Position numbers and translations under genes: made by a program | NCBI GenBank assembly: GCA_964654815.1 | Contig: CAZZLH010000007.1 | Span: forward strand, 1-49,049 | Length of the DNA stretch: 49,049 bases | DNA from: ZLKRG08 sp964654815 | GTDB taxonomy: Bacteria; Actinomycetota; Actinomycetes; Nanopelagicales; Nanopelagicaceae | Direction of reading: 5' to 3' | The notes under the pieces: model-generated | Databases searched by the model: none | What the model was told of the DNA's origin: nothing | What the model saw: the letters and a program-made list of their open reading frames with translations, nothing else | Shown: piece after piece, positions 15,178 to 23,948 of the stretch | Layout of the letters: each line of letters starts with the position of its first letter | How positions within the stretch are numbered: the first letter of the stretch is position 1

Positions 15178-16239
15178 TTGAAGCTGCCAGATTTTCCTTG
15201 GGATGCGCTCGCACCATATGGCGAGATTGCAAGAGCTCACCCATCGGGAATGATTGATCTATCTCAAGGCACTCCGGTTGATCCCACGCCAGAATTTATT
15301 CAGCAGGCGCTTCGCGAAGCATCTAACTCGCCTCGATACCCAACAACGGCAGGTACGCCAGAGTTACAAAGTGCGATAGCAAATTGGGCGAGAGAGACCC
15401 TAGGTGCAACGGGAGACTTTGGAGTCCTTCCAGTAATTGGTTCTAAAGAGCTAGTGGCTTGGTTACCAACCATCTTGGAAAGTCAGAATGTCCTCTACCC
15501 GGAGATTGCCTATCCAACCTATTTAGTCGGATCGATGATTTCTAAGAGCAACTCAATTGCAGTTGGATTCGATGCAGCGAATTGGCCGAAGGCAACTAAT
15601 CATGATCTAGCTTGGGTTAATTCACCATCAAACCCAACTGGACGGGTAAGTACTGATGCAGAATTGCAAAGCGCCATCAGCTGGGCGAGAAGCGGTGGCA
15701 TATTGGTAGCAGATGAGTGCTATTTGGAATTCGGCGAGAATGTCACACCAAAATCCATCCTCGCTCTTACCAACGGCGATAACCGAAATATCTTGGCGGT
15801 GCACTCTCTATCCAAACGCTCTTCGATGGCAGGGTATCGGGCCGCGATGTTGATCGGAGATAGGGCGCTGATCGCAAAGATTCTAGAGGTGCGAAAGCAT
15901 GCTGGAATGATGGTGCCTCTTCCGGTCCAGAAGGCTATGGTGGCGGCGCTTAGCGATAACAAACATGTTGCCGAACAGCGCGCTCGCTATATCGCTCGAA
16001 AAGTTAAAGTACGAAATGCGATCGCTAAACATGGATTCTCCGTTCTGCACTCAGAGGCAGGGCTTTACCTATGGGCTACTAGAGATGAATCTGATTGGGA
16101 TTCCGTTTCATGGTTTGCCAAATCCGGCATCTTGGTCACGCCCGGCAATTTTTATGGCGAAGCCGGCGCTAAATTTGTGCGAATAGCCATGACCGCAACC
16201 GATGCACAGATAGATGAGTTGGTGGCGCGACTTGGTTGA
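15178..16239 (+). CDS. dapC: DapC, N-succinyldiaminopimelate aminotransferase
   Basis: A 353-residue fold-type I PLP aminotransferase. It opens with LPDFPWDALAPYGEIARAHP, typical of actinobacterial DapC. The catalytic Lys is in VHSLSKRSSMAGYRAAM, the PLP-phosphate Asn in NSPSNPTGR, and the C-terminal Arg in AKFVRIAMTA. It aminates the succinylated keto-pimelate of the lysine/DAP pathway, the step after DapD, whose gene begins at the left edge. The start codon is TTG with AGGG about 6 nt upstream. Its 3' end overlaps the guanylyltransferase gene by up to 26 bp. Confidence 0.88.
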   Translation: MKLPDFPWDALAPYGEIARAHPSGMIDLSQGTPVDPTPEFIQQALREASNSPRYPTTAGTPELQSAIANWARETLGATGDFGVLPVIGSKELVAWLPTILESQNVLYPEIAYPTYLVGSMISKSNSIAVGFDAANWPKATNHDLAWVNSPSNPTGRVSTDAELQSAISWARSGGILVADECYLEFGENVTPKSILALTNGDNRNILAVHSLSKRSSMAGYRAAMLIGDRALIAKILEVRKHAGMMVPLPVQKAMVAALSDNKHVAEQRARYIARKVKVRNAIAKHGFSVLHSEAGLYLWATRDESDWDSVSWFAKSGILVTPGNFYGEAGAKFVRIAMTATDAQIDELVARLG

Positions 16240-17227
16240 GGGAATTCTCCTGGTGGGTGGGTATGGCACCCGTTTGCGCCCACTGACCAACTCCCGACCT
16301 AAACCAATGCTGCCAATCGCCACCTTGCCGGTAACGGAGCATCAATTAGCAATGGCGCGGCGCGCAGGAATCAAACGCATCGTTTTAGCGACTGCTTACT
16401 TATCAGATGTCTTTATCCCTTACTTTGGTGATGGTTCCAAGTGGGGAATGGAGATCAAATATGCGGTGGAGCGAGAGCCGCTCGGCACTGGTGGCGCAAT
16501 TAGAAATGCATTTAATGAGCTCTCTGCTGATACCGCTGAAGTGGTGATTTTCAATGGCGATGTCCTAAGTTCCCATGATTTGAAGTCTCAAATAAAATTG
16601 CATAGGGATAATCAGGCTGATGTCACATTACATTTAACCCCAGTTTCTGATGCAAGAGCTTACGGCTGTGTGCCAATTGATGCCCAGGGCCAAGTAACTG
16701 CATTTTTAGAGAAGATGGATAATCCGATAACCAATACCATCAATGCTGGTTGTTATCTCTTTAATCGTAAAGTGATTGAATCAATTCCGGAAAGCCAAGT
16801 GATTAGCGTTGAGCGTCAAACATTTCCTGAATTAATCTTGGCGGGGCAGAAGATCATGGGTTACGTTGATGGCTCTTATTGGCTTGATATAGGCACGCCC
16901 GCCGCTTTACTGCAAGGTTCTCGAGATTTAGTGGCAGGCAAAGCAGATAACGATGCGCTTGATGAGTACAAATTCGCCTCCCGAAACCAAGATTTTATTT
17001 CGATGAGCGAAGGCCTATCCGGTGAATTCTCCGGGGGCACCTCAATCGGCGCACTCAGCAAATTGAGAGATTGCCAGATCGAAGGTTCGATTATTTCTGA
17101 CGGGGTAGTTGCGGAAAATTGCATTATCCGCAACTCATTTGTCGACATTGGCGCGACTCTCACCCCTGGTTCGGCGATTACCAACGCGTATGTCGATCCA
17201 GACGGGGAGATTACGCAGCTTTTCTAG
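16214..17227 (+). CDS. manC: Mannose-1-phosphate guanylyltransferase-like nucleotidyltransferase
   Basis: A 337-residue NDP-sugar pyrophosphorylase. The nucleotide loop is GGYGTRLRPLTNSRPKPMLP; further family blocks are EPLGTGGAIRNA, FNGDVLSSHDL, INAGCYLFNRKVIESIP and SYWLDIGTP. The C-terminal 90 residues form a short left-handed beta-helix (DCQIEGSIISDGVVAENCII). The sequence tracks mycobacterial Rv3264c, which makes GDP-mannose for mannan and lipoglycans; manB at 22492 supplies Man-1-P. The start is uncertain: ATG 16214 gives MSWWRDLVEG, TTG 16232 gives a six-residue shorter form. Both overlap dapC. A 7-bp hairpin without a U tract follows the stop. Confidence 0.87.
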   Translation: MSWWRDLVEGILLVGGYGTRLRPLTNSRPKPMLPIATLPVTEHQLAMARRAGIKRIVLATAYLSDVFIPYFGDGSKWGMEIKYAVEREPLGTGGAIRNAFNELSADTAEVVIFNGDVLSSHDLKSQIKLHRDNQADVTLHLTPVSDARAYGCVPIDAQGQVTAFLEKMDNPITNTINAGCYLFNRKVIESIPESQVISVERQTFPELILAGQKIMGYVDGSYWLDIGTPAALLQGSRDLVAGKADNDALDEYKFASRNQDFISMSEGLSGEFSGGTSIGALSKLRDCQIEGSIISDGVVAENCIIRNSFVDIGATLTPGSAITNAYVDPDGEITQLF

Positions 17228-17333
17228 TTAATTTTCTGCGAAAAGTTGCAGAAATCAGCGCCAACATGGACTCAGGTAGATAAGAGCCCCCACGAATTCA
17301 GGAAATATTTTGCTGGTATTTATTGGGATTGAC

Positions 17334-17362
17334 TTGACGAATTGGAGTTACACGAGTGTAAT
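17334..17362 (+). promoter_or_regulatory. Sigma-70-like promoter of whiB2
   Basis: TTGACG (17334-17339), a 17-nt spacer, and TGTAAT (17357-17362). A start near 17369 gives a 5' UTR of about 72 nt. This is the clearest two-element promoter in the window. Confidence 0.55.
17348..17361. promoter_or_regulatory. 14-bp perfect palindrome over the whiB2 -10 region
   Basis: TTACAC-GA-GTGTAA overlaps the spacer and the -10 hexamer, a typical repressor position. The bound factor is unknown. Confidence 0.45.
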
Positions 17363-17380
17363 TCGGTCAGTACCACCCAA

Positions 17381-17434
17381 GATTCAAGGAATTCCAGGAA
17401 CTTCAGGAACTTCAGGAATCTCAGGAACCTAAGG
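17381..17434 (+). repeat. Six 9-nt tandem repeats with SD-like cores in the whiB2 leader
   Basis: Consecutive 9-mers GATTCAAGG, AATTCCAGG, AACTTCAGG, AACTTCAGG, AATCTCAGG, AACCTAAGG. Each ends in AGG and, with the next unit, forms AGGA or AGGAA. The last unit supplies the true ribosome-binding site AAGGAG (17431-17436), 4 nt before the ATG. Confidence 0.8.
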
Positions 17435-17440
17435 AGTTAT

Positions 17441-17707
17441 ATGCGTCAAGAGGGTCCAAGCATCCAACTGGAGACCGGCGAGGTAGTAGAGCTATCTTGG
17501 CAAGAGCGGGCGCTATGCGCTCAGACCGATCCAGAGGCCTTCTTCCCCGAAAAAGGCGGTTCAACCCGCGAAGCAAAACGAGTCTGCACCTCATGTGAAG
17601 TACGTGCTGAATGCCTTGAATATGCCCTCGCGCATGATGAGCGCTTTGGTATCTGGGGCGGCCTCTCTGAGCGCGAACGCCGTCGCTTGAAGCGCCGCAC
17701 CGCTTAA
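17441..17707 (+). CDS. whiB2: WhiB-family [4Fe-4S] regulator, WhiB2/WhmD-like
   Basis: An 88-residue WhiB protein that would bind a [4Fe-4S] cluster and the principal sigma factor. The four cysteines lie in RALCAQTDPEAFFPEKGG, then KRVCTSCEVRAEC. The turn GIWGGLSERERRRLKRR completes the fold. PEKGGSTREAKRVC is characteristic of WhiB2/WhmD, linked to septation and cell division. I start at ATG 17441, 4 nt after AAGGAG; the longer open frame from a TTG at 17342 only translates the leader repeats and lies upstream of the predicted transcript start. Its place between the guanylyltransferase and manB matches mycobacteria. Confidence 0.93.
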   Translation: MRQEGPSIQLETGEVVELSWQERALCAQTDPEAFFPEKGGSTREAKRVCTSCEVRAECLEYALAHDERFGIWGGLSERERRRLKRRTA

Positions 17708-17757
17708 ATTCAGCACAGATTTCCCAATTCCCCTGATTTCCCCAAGACTTACACCTG

Positions 17758-20700
17758 ATGACCTATTTAAAGTCCTCGCAGGTGACTGCAATTCTGGTTG
17801 TCCACGACGGCGCCGTTTGGTTGCCCAAAGTGGTCGCAGCAATTGCCTCTCAAAGTAGAGCGCCAAATCGCACCATCGCAGTTGATACTGGTTCGACCGA
17901 TGGATCTAACAAGTTACTAAGTGGCGCTCGCATCAAATCCATAACTATTGATCGCGGTGAAGGTTTTGGCACTGCAGTTGCTGAAGCAGTCGCCACTTTG
18001 CCACCGTGTGAGAGCGATGATGAATGGATCTGGTTATTGCACGATGACAGTGCGCCTGACCAATTAGCGCTTGAGAAGTTATTGGCAGCTGTAGCAGAGC
18101 GACCAAATGTCGCGATGGTCGGACCCAAGATTCTAGGTTGGAATGATCGCACTCATTTGCTTGAGGTTGGCGTGAGTATCGCCAGAAACGGCGCAAGATG
18201 GACTGGTTTAGAGGTCGATGAATACGACCAAGGTCAACATGATGGAACCAGAGAGGTGTTCTCCGTAAGCACCGCAGGTGCCTTGATTCGACGTTCGGTA
18301 TTTGAAGAGTTAGGTGGCTTCGATGAGAAGCTTGATCTCTTCCGCGATGATGTGGATTTTGGCTGGCGCGTTCATACAGCTGGGCAGACTGTTTTAGTCA
18401 CCACCGATGCTGTGGTCTATCACGCAGAGGCAGCAGCCTCTGAAAGAAGAAGCGTCGATGTCGATGAAGCCTTTCTGCATCGTCCACTATTGCTTGATCG
18501 TCGCAATGCTGCCTACGTATTGCTCACCAACTCAACCTGGTGGATGCTCCCACTGATCTCGTTACAAGTTATTGGTGCGGCAGCGTTTCGCGCAGTTGGC
18601 TATTTATTTGCCAAATTACCAGGGTATGCCTCCGATGAGCTACTGGCGCTGGCGCAATTATTTATCCGTCCCGATTTAGTAAGAGCCGGGCGAAAGTGGC
18701 GAAAAGAAGATCGTCTGGTCTCGCCTCGAGTGGTAACACAATTTATGCCCTCGCGCTGGTTGCAAATTCGTAGCGCACTTGACTCTTTAACAGATCGAAT
18801 TCAAGAGAAGCTCTTTCCGACTCAGTCCAAAATCACGGATGCCTCCAGCGTAGATGGCGGAATCTCTGATGATGAAGATCTTTTAACTCCAGCTACGAAT
18901 AGAAGTTGGCGGGCTTTGCTAAAGCGCCCCGATTTAGCGGCGTTCCTAGCTATGTTTATCTATTGCTTAGCGCTCTCACATAATAGATTCGGAGTCATCG
19001 CGGGGGGTGCGCTGCCAGAGACGCCTAGGGGAGTATCAGCGCTTTGGAAGCTATACGCCGAGTCGTGGCACCAAGTTGCGCTAGGTAGCTCCAGCGCTAC
19101 GCCAAGTTGGATTGCAGTGATTGCACTTATTGGCACTATCACCTTTGGAAACGCGCAGCTGTTTGTGTCAGCGCTCTTTATCTTCGCACCAATTCTGCTT
19201 TACACCGCAATTTTCATCTGGCTGCGAAGAATTACCAAACATATCTGGCTTGCGATTTTTGGTGGCGCGCTTTATGCAGTTTCGCCCGTGGCATTAGCGA
19301 CTATCAATTCTGGACGCCTTGGCACATTGATAGTAATGATTGCGCTGCCACTTACATTTAACTTCTTGGGCGGAACTTTGGCTATCGAGGAGAGCTCGAT
19401 TCGGCGCATCTTTCAAATCGGATTATTCCTCGCAATCCCAGTTGCCTTCTCTTTGCCCTACTTCTTGGCTTTAGCGCTATTTTTTGTGGGCCTAACTATC
19501 TTCGAATATGCCCACGTCTCTCGAGACATATTGATCTTGCGCATCAAGAATCGCGCCATCTTGCTCTCGATTCCATTCTTAATAAATTCGCCTTATTCGA
19601 CCGAAGCGCTTCTACATCCAACTAGGTTTCTCTTAGAACCAGGTCTAGCGCTATCAGGTGGCGGTCCAAATTTGGCTCTGCTCTCAAATCCCGGCGGCGT
19701 TGGCGCGAGCCCTTGGTGGTTGATTGGTCCAATTAGCGCACTGCTATTTGTATCTATCTTTTCGCGAACCAATGCCCGTTACTTTGCCGGCGTAGGCGCC
19801 GGATTCTTGGCGTTGGGATCACTCCTTGCCGGAATCTCATTTCCGGCGCGAGGTACTTCGATTGGTTATCCACTTTGGACCGGTTCTTTTATTGCCATCT
19901 CTACCGCTGCGGCAATATCTGCTGGAGCGATTGTTTTAGATCAGATTCGAATTCACTTGGAGAAATCTGCAGTTAATTACCGACACATCTTGGCTGCGTT
20001 TCTGCTGACTATCTCAGTTCTTTACACTGCAACTGCGGCAATTTGGAATATTTTCGCCCCCTCACCGCTATCTACTATCTCCACTCGAGTCCTACCTGAG
20101 TTCTTGGGCGTTAATCCTGGAAATAAGACTGTGGTGATCCGCAAAATGCCAGATGGCTCAATTAATTACTTTATCGCCCGTGGCAGAGATATTTATTTAG
20201 GGGATCCAGATGTTGCGCCAGCTACCAATCCTGAAATTGCGGCTGCGATACGTGCTGCAGTTGATGGTAGCGGGGTTAATAGTGGTTTGCTGCTTGCAGA
20301 ATATGGCATCAAATATCTCTTTGTAAAAGCTCCAGCGCCTACAACATTGGTCAGAACCATTGATGGCTTGGGTGGCTTTGCCCGAAACTCTGCCACAAGC
20401 GCTGGCGTAACTTGGCGCGTGATTGGTTTCTCTGATCGTTTGGTTTACACCTCCACATCTGGCGAGGTTTCTGCCCTGCCTACCAATGAGATCAGTGCAA
20501 AGTTCTCAGTGCCCAAGGCGGGCAAGATTCGTTTAGCGGAGAATTTTGATAAGGGTTGGCAATTAATTGGTGCGGGCAAATTAATTCCAAAACAGGCAAA
20601 CGAGAATAATCTTCCCGAATTCGTTTTGAGTAAGGGTGGAGAATACTTATTGATCCATGACGGGACTGCACGTCGCGGTTGGCTTTCGTTGCAGTTCATC

Positions 20701-20769
20701 TTCGTGTTGGTAAGCATCGTTATGGCGCTACCGGGCGGCAGACGTAGACGCGATAGGGCAATGCCATAA
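17758..20769 (+). CDS. Large membrane GT2-family glycosyltransferase
   Basis: A 1003-residue protein. The N-terminal 240 residues are a GT-A family 2 domain (VTAILVVHDGAVWLPKVVAA; WLLHDDSAP with the DxD-like acidic pair; FRDDVDFGWRVHTAG with the catalytic ED-like pair). Then come about 12 predicted membrane helices (roughly 390-770, for example FLAMFIYCLALSHNRFGVIA), a large external region and a final helix (WLSLQFIFVLVSIVMALPGG) ahead of the basic tail GGRRRRDRAMP. This is the actinobacterial giant GT2 found with DUF5719, DUF3499 and ManB; a role in envelope polysaccharide or lipoglycan assembly is inferred. The ATG has no ribosome-binding site. The stop overlaps the DUF5719 start (TAATG). 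Confidence 0.88.
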   Translation: MTYLKSSQVTAILVVHDGAVWLPKVVAAIASQSRAPNRTIAVDTGSTDGSNKLLSGARIKSITIDRGEGFGTAVAEAVATLPPCESDDEWIWLLHDDSAPDQLALEKLLAAVAERPNVAMVGPKILGWNDRTHLLEVGVSIARNGARWTGLEVDEYDQGQHDGTREVFSVSTAGALIRRSVFEELGGFDEKLDLFRDDVDFGWRVHTAGQTVLVTTDAVVYHAEAAASERRSVDVDEAFLHRPLLLDRRNAAYVLLTNSTWWMLPLISLQVIGAAAFRAVGYLFAKLPGYASDELLALAQLFIRPDLVRAGRKWRKEDRLVSPRVVTQFMPSRWLQIRSALDSLTDRIQEKLFPTQSKITDASSVDGGISDDEDLLTPATNRSWRALLKRPDLAAFLAMFIYCLALSHNRFGVIAGGALPETPRGVSALWKLYAESWHQVALGSSSATPSWIAVIALIGTITFGNAQLFVSALFIFAPILLYTAIFIWLRRITKHIWLAIFGGALYAVSPVALATINSGRLGTLIVMIALPLTFNFLGGTLAIEESSIRRIFQIGLFLAIPVAFSLPYFLALALFFVGLTIFEYAHVSRDILILRIKNRAILLSIPFLINSPYSTEALLHPTRFLLEPGLALSGGGPNLALLSNPGGVGASPWWLIGPISALLFVSIFSRTNARYFAGVGAGFLALGSLLAGISFPARGTSIGYPLWTGSFIAISTAAAISAGAIVLDQIRIHLEKSAVNYRHILAAFLLTISVLYTATAAIWNIFAPSPLSTISTRVLPEFLGVNPGNKTVVIRKMPDGSINYFIARGRDIYLGDPDVAPATNPEIAAAIRAAVDGSGVNSGLLLAEYGIKYLFVKAPAPTTLVRTIDGLGGFARNSATSAGVTWRVIGFSDRLVYTSTSGEVSALPTNEISAKFSVPKAGKIRLAENFDKGWQLIGAGKLIPKQANENNLPEFVLSKGGEYLLIHDGTARRGWLSLQFIFVLVSIVMALPGGRRRRDRAMP

Positions 20770-22070
20770 TGAAGAATTTGAAGATTCGCAGATTGGTGGT
20801 GCTTCTTGCGGTATTTGGTTTGGTAGCCACTGCTGGAAATTTGATGGAGTTCGGTGGCAGAGATCAAATTTATTCAGATAATTATCCAGCCGTGGTCTGT
20901 CCTGATATAGGTGGGCAGACTCAACTCCAGGTCTCTTTAACCAATAGCAAGAAATTAGTGCGCAGCCTTTCACGTAAGAGTGTAAAACTGATTCCGGCGA
21001 AGACCACTCGAATAAGTAGCAATTCAGGTTCGATTCTGGTGGAGGGCGAGGGTATTAATTCCACCGCTTGGATCTCCAAATCGGGAATTTGGGCCGGTGG
21101 CGTCACCTGTCTGGCGCCGCAGACTCAGCAGATCTTCGTCGGTGCCAGTGCAGATGTATCGAGCAAATCTCAATTGATATTGGTCAATAGCGGCCTCAGC
21201 AATTCCACAGTGGATGTAACTGTCTACAGCGAGAGCCCTTCGTTTAAGAAAGCCATCACAGTAAAGAAGAATCAGACCTTAAATATCCCATTGGTCACGT
21301 TAGCGCCAGGTTCGAAGGCAGTAGCGCTGCAAGTTGTGCCGCGTTCCGGACGCGTGGCTGCCTATCTAGTTGATGAACGGGGCAAGGGACTTACCGCTCT
21401 CGGGGGAGACTTAGTAAATTCACAGAATGAGCTGCGGAAAACTCTGTATATCCCAGCAGTCTCACATACATTGAATCTTGAGAAGACCCATGTACTTCGG
21501 GTTTTAAATTCAAATGCGATAAGTGCAAATATCTCAGTCGAATTGATTTCAGCAGATGGCAGATATATCCCGGTGGGATTAGATAATCGCTCAATTGATC
21601 CGGATAGCGTTAGAGATATTTCCTTTGATGTCGATACCAAGAATTCAGTATTTGGCTTGAAGATTTCCTCCGATCAACCAATTGCGGCATCGGTATACAG
21701 CCGAGTAAAAGCCAAGAACAAGACTGATTTTGTTTGGGCCACTCCGGTATTAGAGGGGCAACGCGGTACCTGGGCCATAACTGGACTAGACCCGGTACTA
21801 ATAGTCACAGGCAGCAAGATTGAGGTTGCGCTTGAGGTTTATCTTCCGGGCGGGAAGAAGGTAAAGAGCAAGTTAAATGCATCTGATATAGCGGCCTATA
21901 AAGTGCCACAAGGTGCATTAGGTATCGCAATAACTTCGATTGCAGCCGATAATTCCGCAGCGCTAGTCGTAAGTTCGCAAAGTGGCACCGGCTTCATACC
22001 TTTAATCAATGGTTCAGTGTTGACTCGCAGCACGGTCCCAACCGCCAATATCGGCGTGTTAAATCCTTAA
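20769..22070 (+). CDS. DUF5719 exported envelope protein
   Basis: A 433-residue protein with one N-terminal signal anchor (LRRLVVLLAVFGLVATA-like segment at about 8-24) and an otherwise extracytoplasmic, Thr/Ser/Val-rich beta-structured body (ILVNSGLSNSTVDVTVYSES, KNQTLNIPLVTLAPGSKAVA). It matches actinobacterial DUF5719, always next to the large GT2 protein. The 1-nt overlap (TAATG) with the GT2 gene suggests the two products work together at the membrane. No enzyme motifs are visible. The function is unknown. Confidence 0.83.
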   Translation: MKNLKIRRLVVLLAVFGLVATAGNLMEFGGRDQIYSDNYPAVVCPDIGGQTQLQVSLTNSKKLVRSLSRKSVKLIPAKTTRISSNSGSILVEGEGINSTAWISKSGIWAGGVTCLAPQTQQIFVGASADVSSKSQLILVNSGLSNSTVDVTVYSESPSFKKAITVKKNQTLNIPLVTLAPGSKAVALQVVPRSGRVAAYLVDERGKGLTALGGDLVNSQNELRKTLYIPAVSHTLNLEKTHVLRVLNSNAISANISVELISADGRYIPVGLDNRSIDPDSVRDISFDVDTKNSVFGLKISSDQPIAASVYSRVKAKNKTDFVWATPVLEGQRGTWAITGLDPVLIVTGSKIEVALEVYLPGGKKVKSKLNASDIAAYKVPQGALGIAITSIAADNSAALVVSSQSGTGFIPLINGSVLTRSTVPTANIGVLNP

Positions 22071-22088
22071 TCTAAAGTCGATTCCCAC

Positions 22089-22094
22089 TACTTT
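22089..22094 (+). promoter_or_regulatory. -10 hexamer of leaderless DUF3499 promoter
   Basis: TACTTT, 6 nt before the ATG at 22101. Confidence 0.4.
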
Positions 22095-22100
22095 TCTCAC

Positions 22101-22466
22101 ATGAGTAAACGGATAGGCCGCCATTGCTCTAGATCGGGCTGCCATCGTAAGGCTGAGATGACTTTGACCTATGTTTACTCAGAGTCAATTGCGGTGCTTG
22201 GCCCACTTGCCACGTATTCAGAGCCACACGCATATGACTTATGCGAGTTGCACGGTAGCAAATTAACGGTGCCAAATGGTTGGCAGGTAATCCGCAGAGA
22301 GCTAAATACTGGAGAGGCTGGTCCATCTGACGAAGATTTGATGGCAATTGCCGATGCGGTCCGCGAGGTCGGAAAACGTGAGGTCAATGAAGCCACCACA
22401 GGCCCGCTTTTGAATCAATCTAACATCGGTCGACGTGGCCATCTGCGTTCGGTTCCAAATTCCTAA
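22101..22466 (+). CDS. DUF3499 zinc-ribbon-like protein
   Basis: A 121-residue actinobacterial DUF3499 protein. The N-terminus (RHCSRSGCHRKAEMTLTYVY) and YDLCELHGSKLTVPNGW supply Cys and His residues spaced like a small zinc-binding fold; the tail is polar and probably disordered. It always lies between DUF5719 and manB in this neighbourhood. A TACTTT -10 6 nt from the ATG suggests its own leaderless promoter inside the cluster. The function is unknown. Confidence 0.85.
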   Translation: MSKRIGRHCSRSGCHRKAEMTLTYVYSESIAVLGPLATYSEPHAYDLCELHGSKLTVPNGWQVIRRELNTGEAGPSDEDLMAIADAVREVGKREVNEATTGPLLNQSNIGRRGHLRSVPNS

Positions 22467-22491
22467 TTTCTTCCTTTGATCAATTAAGTTC

Positions 22492-23850
22492 ATGATCCCT
22501 AATATTTTTAAGGCTTATGACATAAGAGGCTTGGTGGGAAGCCAGCTAACCAAGCAATTCGCTTTCTCTACCGGAGTCGCCTTTGCAAAATTCTTAGAAA
22601 TACAACGTGAACCTGGCTCGGTAGTAATAGGTGAGGATATGCGACCCTCCTCTCCAGAACTTGCCGATGCCTTCTCATCCGGAGTTACATCTCAAGGCTT
22701 TGATGTGATTCGAATCGGTTTGGCCTCCACGGATATGCTCTATTTTGCCGCGGGCAAGTTGAATCTGCCTGGCGCCATGTTTACTGCAAGCCATAACCCG
22801 GCCCAATACAACGGGATAAAACTCTGCCTAAGTGGCGCACGGCCAATCGGCAAAGAGTCAGGCCTGCTAATGATTGAGAACTTTGTGCGCGAGGGCGTTC
22901 CGGTCTCAACCAGGTCGATCGGAAGAGAGTCGCAGCAAGAGATGCTTGATGACTATGTTGATCATCTCTTGCAACTTGTTGATCTTTCCAATATCCGTAA
23001 GTTAAAAATCGTGATTGATGCCGGAAATGGCATGGCGGGCCATACCGCGCCAGCAGTCTTCAAACGTTTAAATGTTGAAGTAACCGAGATGTACTACGAG
23101 TTAGATGGCACCTTTCCTAATCATGAGGCTAATCCAATTGATGAAGAGAATCTCAAGGACCTTAAACGAAAGGTGAAGGCCAAGAAGGCTGACATCGGCT
23201 TGGCATTTGATGGCGATGCTGATCGCTGCTTCTTGGTTGATGAGAAGGGGGAGGCGGTAAATCCCTCGCTTTTAACCGCTTTGATTGCCGAGCGAGAACT
23301 AGCAAAACATCCAGGTGCGCCCATTATCTTTAACCTGATCTCTTCACGAGCAGTACGCGAAGTTATCGAAGAATCAGGTGGCAAACCTCTACGCTCACGA
23401 GTAGGCCATTCTTATATTAAAGCAATGATGGCAGAGAGTGGTGCAGTTTTTGGCGGCGAACATTCAGGGCATTTCTATTTCACAGACTTTTGGCGTGCTG
23501 ATTCGGGGATGCTCGCAGCGCTACATGCGATTGCAGCTCTTGGCAGTACCCAGAAATCGTTATCCGAATTATTGAAACCTTACGCGAGGTATGTGGCAAG
23601 TGGAGAGATCAACTCTGAAGTGGCAGATGGTCTTGCTGTCATGGCGAATCTCAAAGAGATTTATGGTGCAAAGCCCGGTATCTCTATAGATGAACTTGAT
23701 GGATTGACTATAGATGCAGATACCTGGTGGTTTAATGTCCGAGCATCAAATACCGAACCTTTGCTAAGGCTCAATGTCGAGGCTAAAAGCGAGAGCCAAA
23801 TGTCCCAAGTTCGAGATGAAGTGTTGGCGCTCATTCGCGGCCGCAGCTAG
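22492..23850 (+). CDS. manB: Phosphomannomutase/phosphoglucomutase
   Basis: A 452-residue alpha-D-phosphohexomutase that interconverts mannose-6-P and mannose-1-P (often glucose phosphates too). Four domains are marked in order by the catalytic phosphoserine loop GAMFTASHNPAQYNGIK, the metal loop AFDGDADRCFLVD, the sugar-specificity loop GGEHSGHFYF and the phosphate-binding loop RASNTEPLLRLNVE. It supplies Man-1-P to the guanylyltransferase at 16214, giving GDP-mannose. In most relatives an isomerase (manA) follows; here ahcY is next, after a 98-bp gap. The family call is firm; sugar preference is by context. Confidence 0.92.
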   Translation: MIPNIFKAYDIRGLVGSQLTKQFAFSTGVAFAKFLEIQREPGSVVIGEDMRPSSPELADAFSSGVTSQGFDVIRIGLASTDMLYFAAGKLNLPGAMFTASHNPAQYNGIKLCLSGARPIGKESGLLMIENFVREGVPVSTRSIGRESQQEMLDDYVDHLLQLVDLSNIRKLKIVIDAGNGMAGHTAPAVFKRLNVEVTEMYYELDGTFPNHEANPIDEENLKDLKRKVKAKKADIGLAFDGDADRCFLVDEKGEAVNPSLLTALIAERELAKHPGAPIIFNLISSRAVREVIEESGGKPLRSRVGHSYIKAMMAESGAVFGGEHSGHFYFTDFWRADSGMLAALHAIAALGSTQKSLSELLKPYARYVASGEINSEVADGLAVMANLKEIYGAKPGISIDELDGLTIDADTWWFNVRASNTEPLLRLNVEAKSESQMSQVRDEVLALIRGRS

Positions 23851-23869
23851 CTTCTGCGCATTTTCAGGG

Positions 23870-23894
23870 TAAACTGAAGGCCTGCGCGAGGCCT
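23870..23894 (+). promoter_or_regulatory. ahcY promoter -10 and leader hairpin
   Basis: TAAACT (23870-23875) is a good -10, putting the transcript start near a 5-bp hairpin AGGCC/GGCCT (23878-23894, 7-nt loop). The leader then runs about 55 nt to the ribosome-binding site TTAGGAG. It does not match the SAH riboswitch as I know it. Confidence 0.35.
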
Positions 23895-23948
23895 CGCCGT
23901 TAAAGAAAAATCATCAAACTTAATTGAATTGAACCTTAGGAGCATTAA

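Noticed and set aside
17233..17254. TTTCTGC/GCAGAAA hairpin after the guanylyltransferase gene as an intrinsic terminator
   Set aside because: A 7-bp AT-containing stem with an 8-nt loop and no U tract; too weak to call.
17342..17440. In-frame N-terminal extension of WhiB2 giving an Arg-Asn repeat (RNF/RNL)
   Set aside because: It is the translation of the 9-nt leader repeats and lies partly upstream of the predicted transcript start; ATG 17441 has an ideal ribosome-binding site and matches WhiB2 homologues.
23876..23948. Possible SAH riboswitch upstream of ahcY
   Set aside because: Only a 5-bp hairpin is visible; the conserved SAH-aptamer core sequence is not recognisable. A covariance-model search would be decisive.
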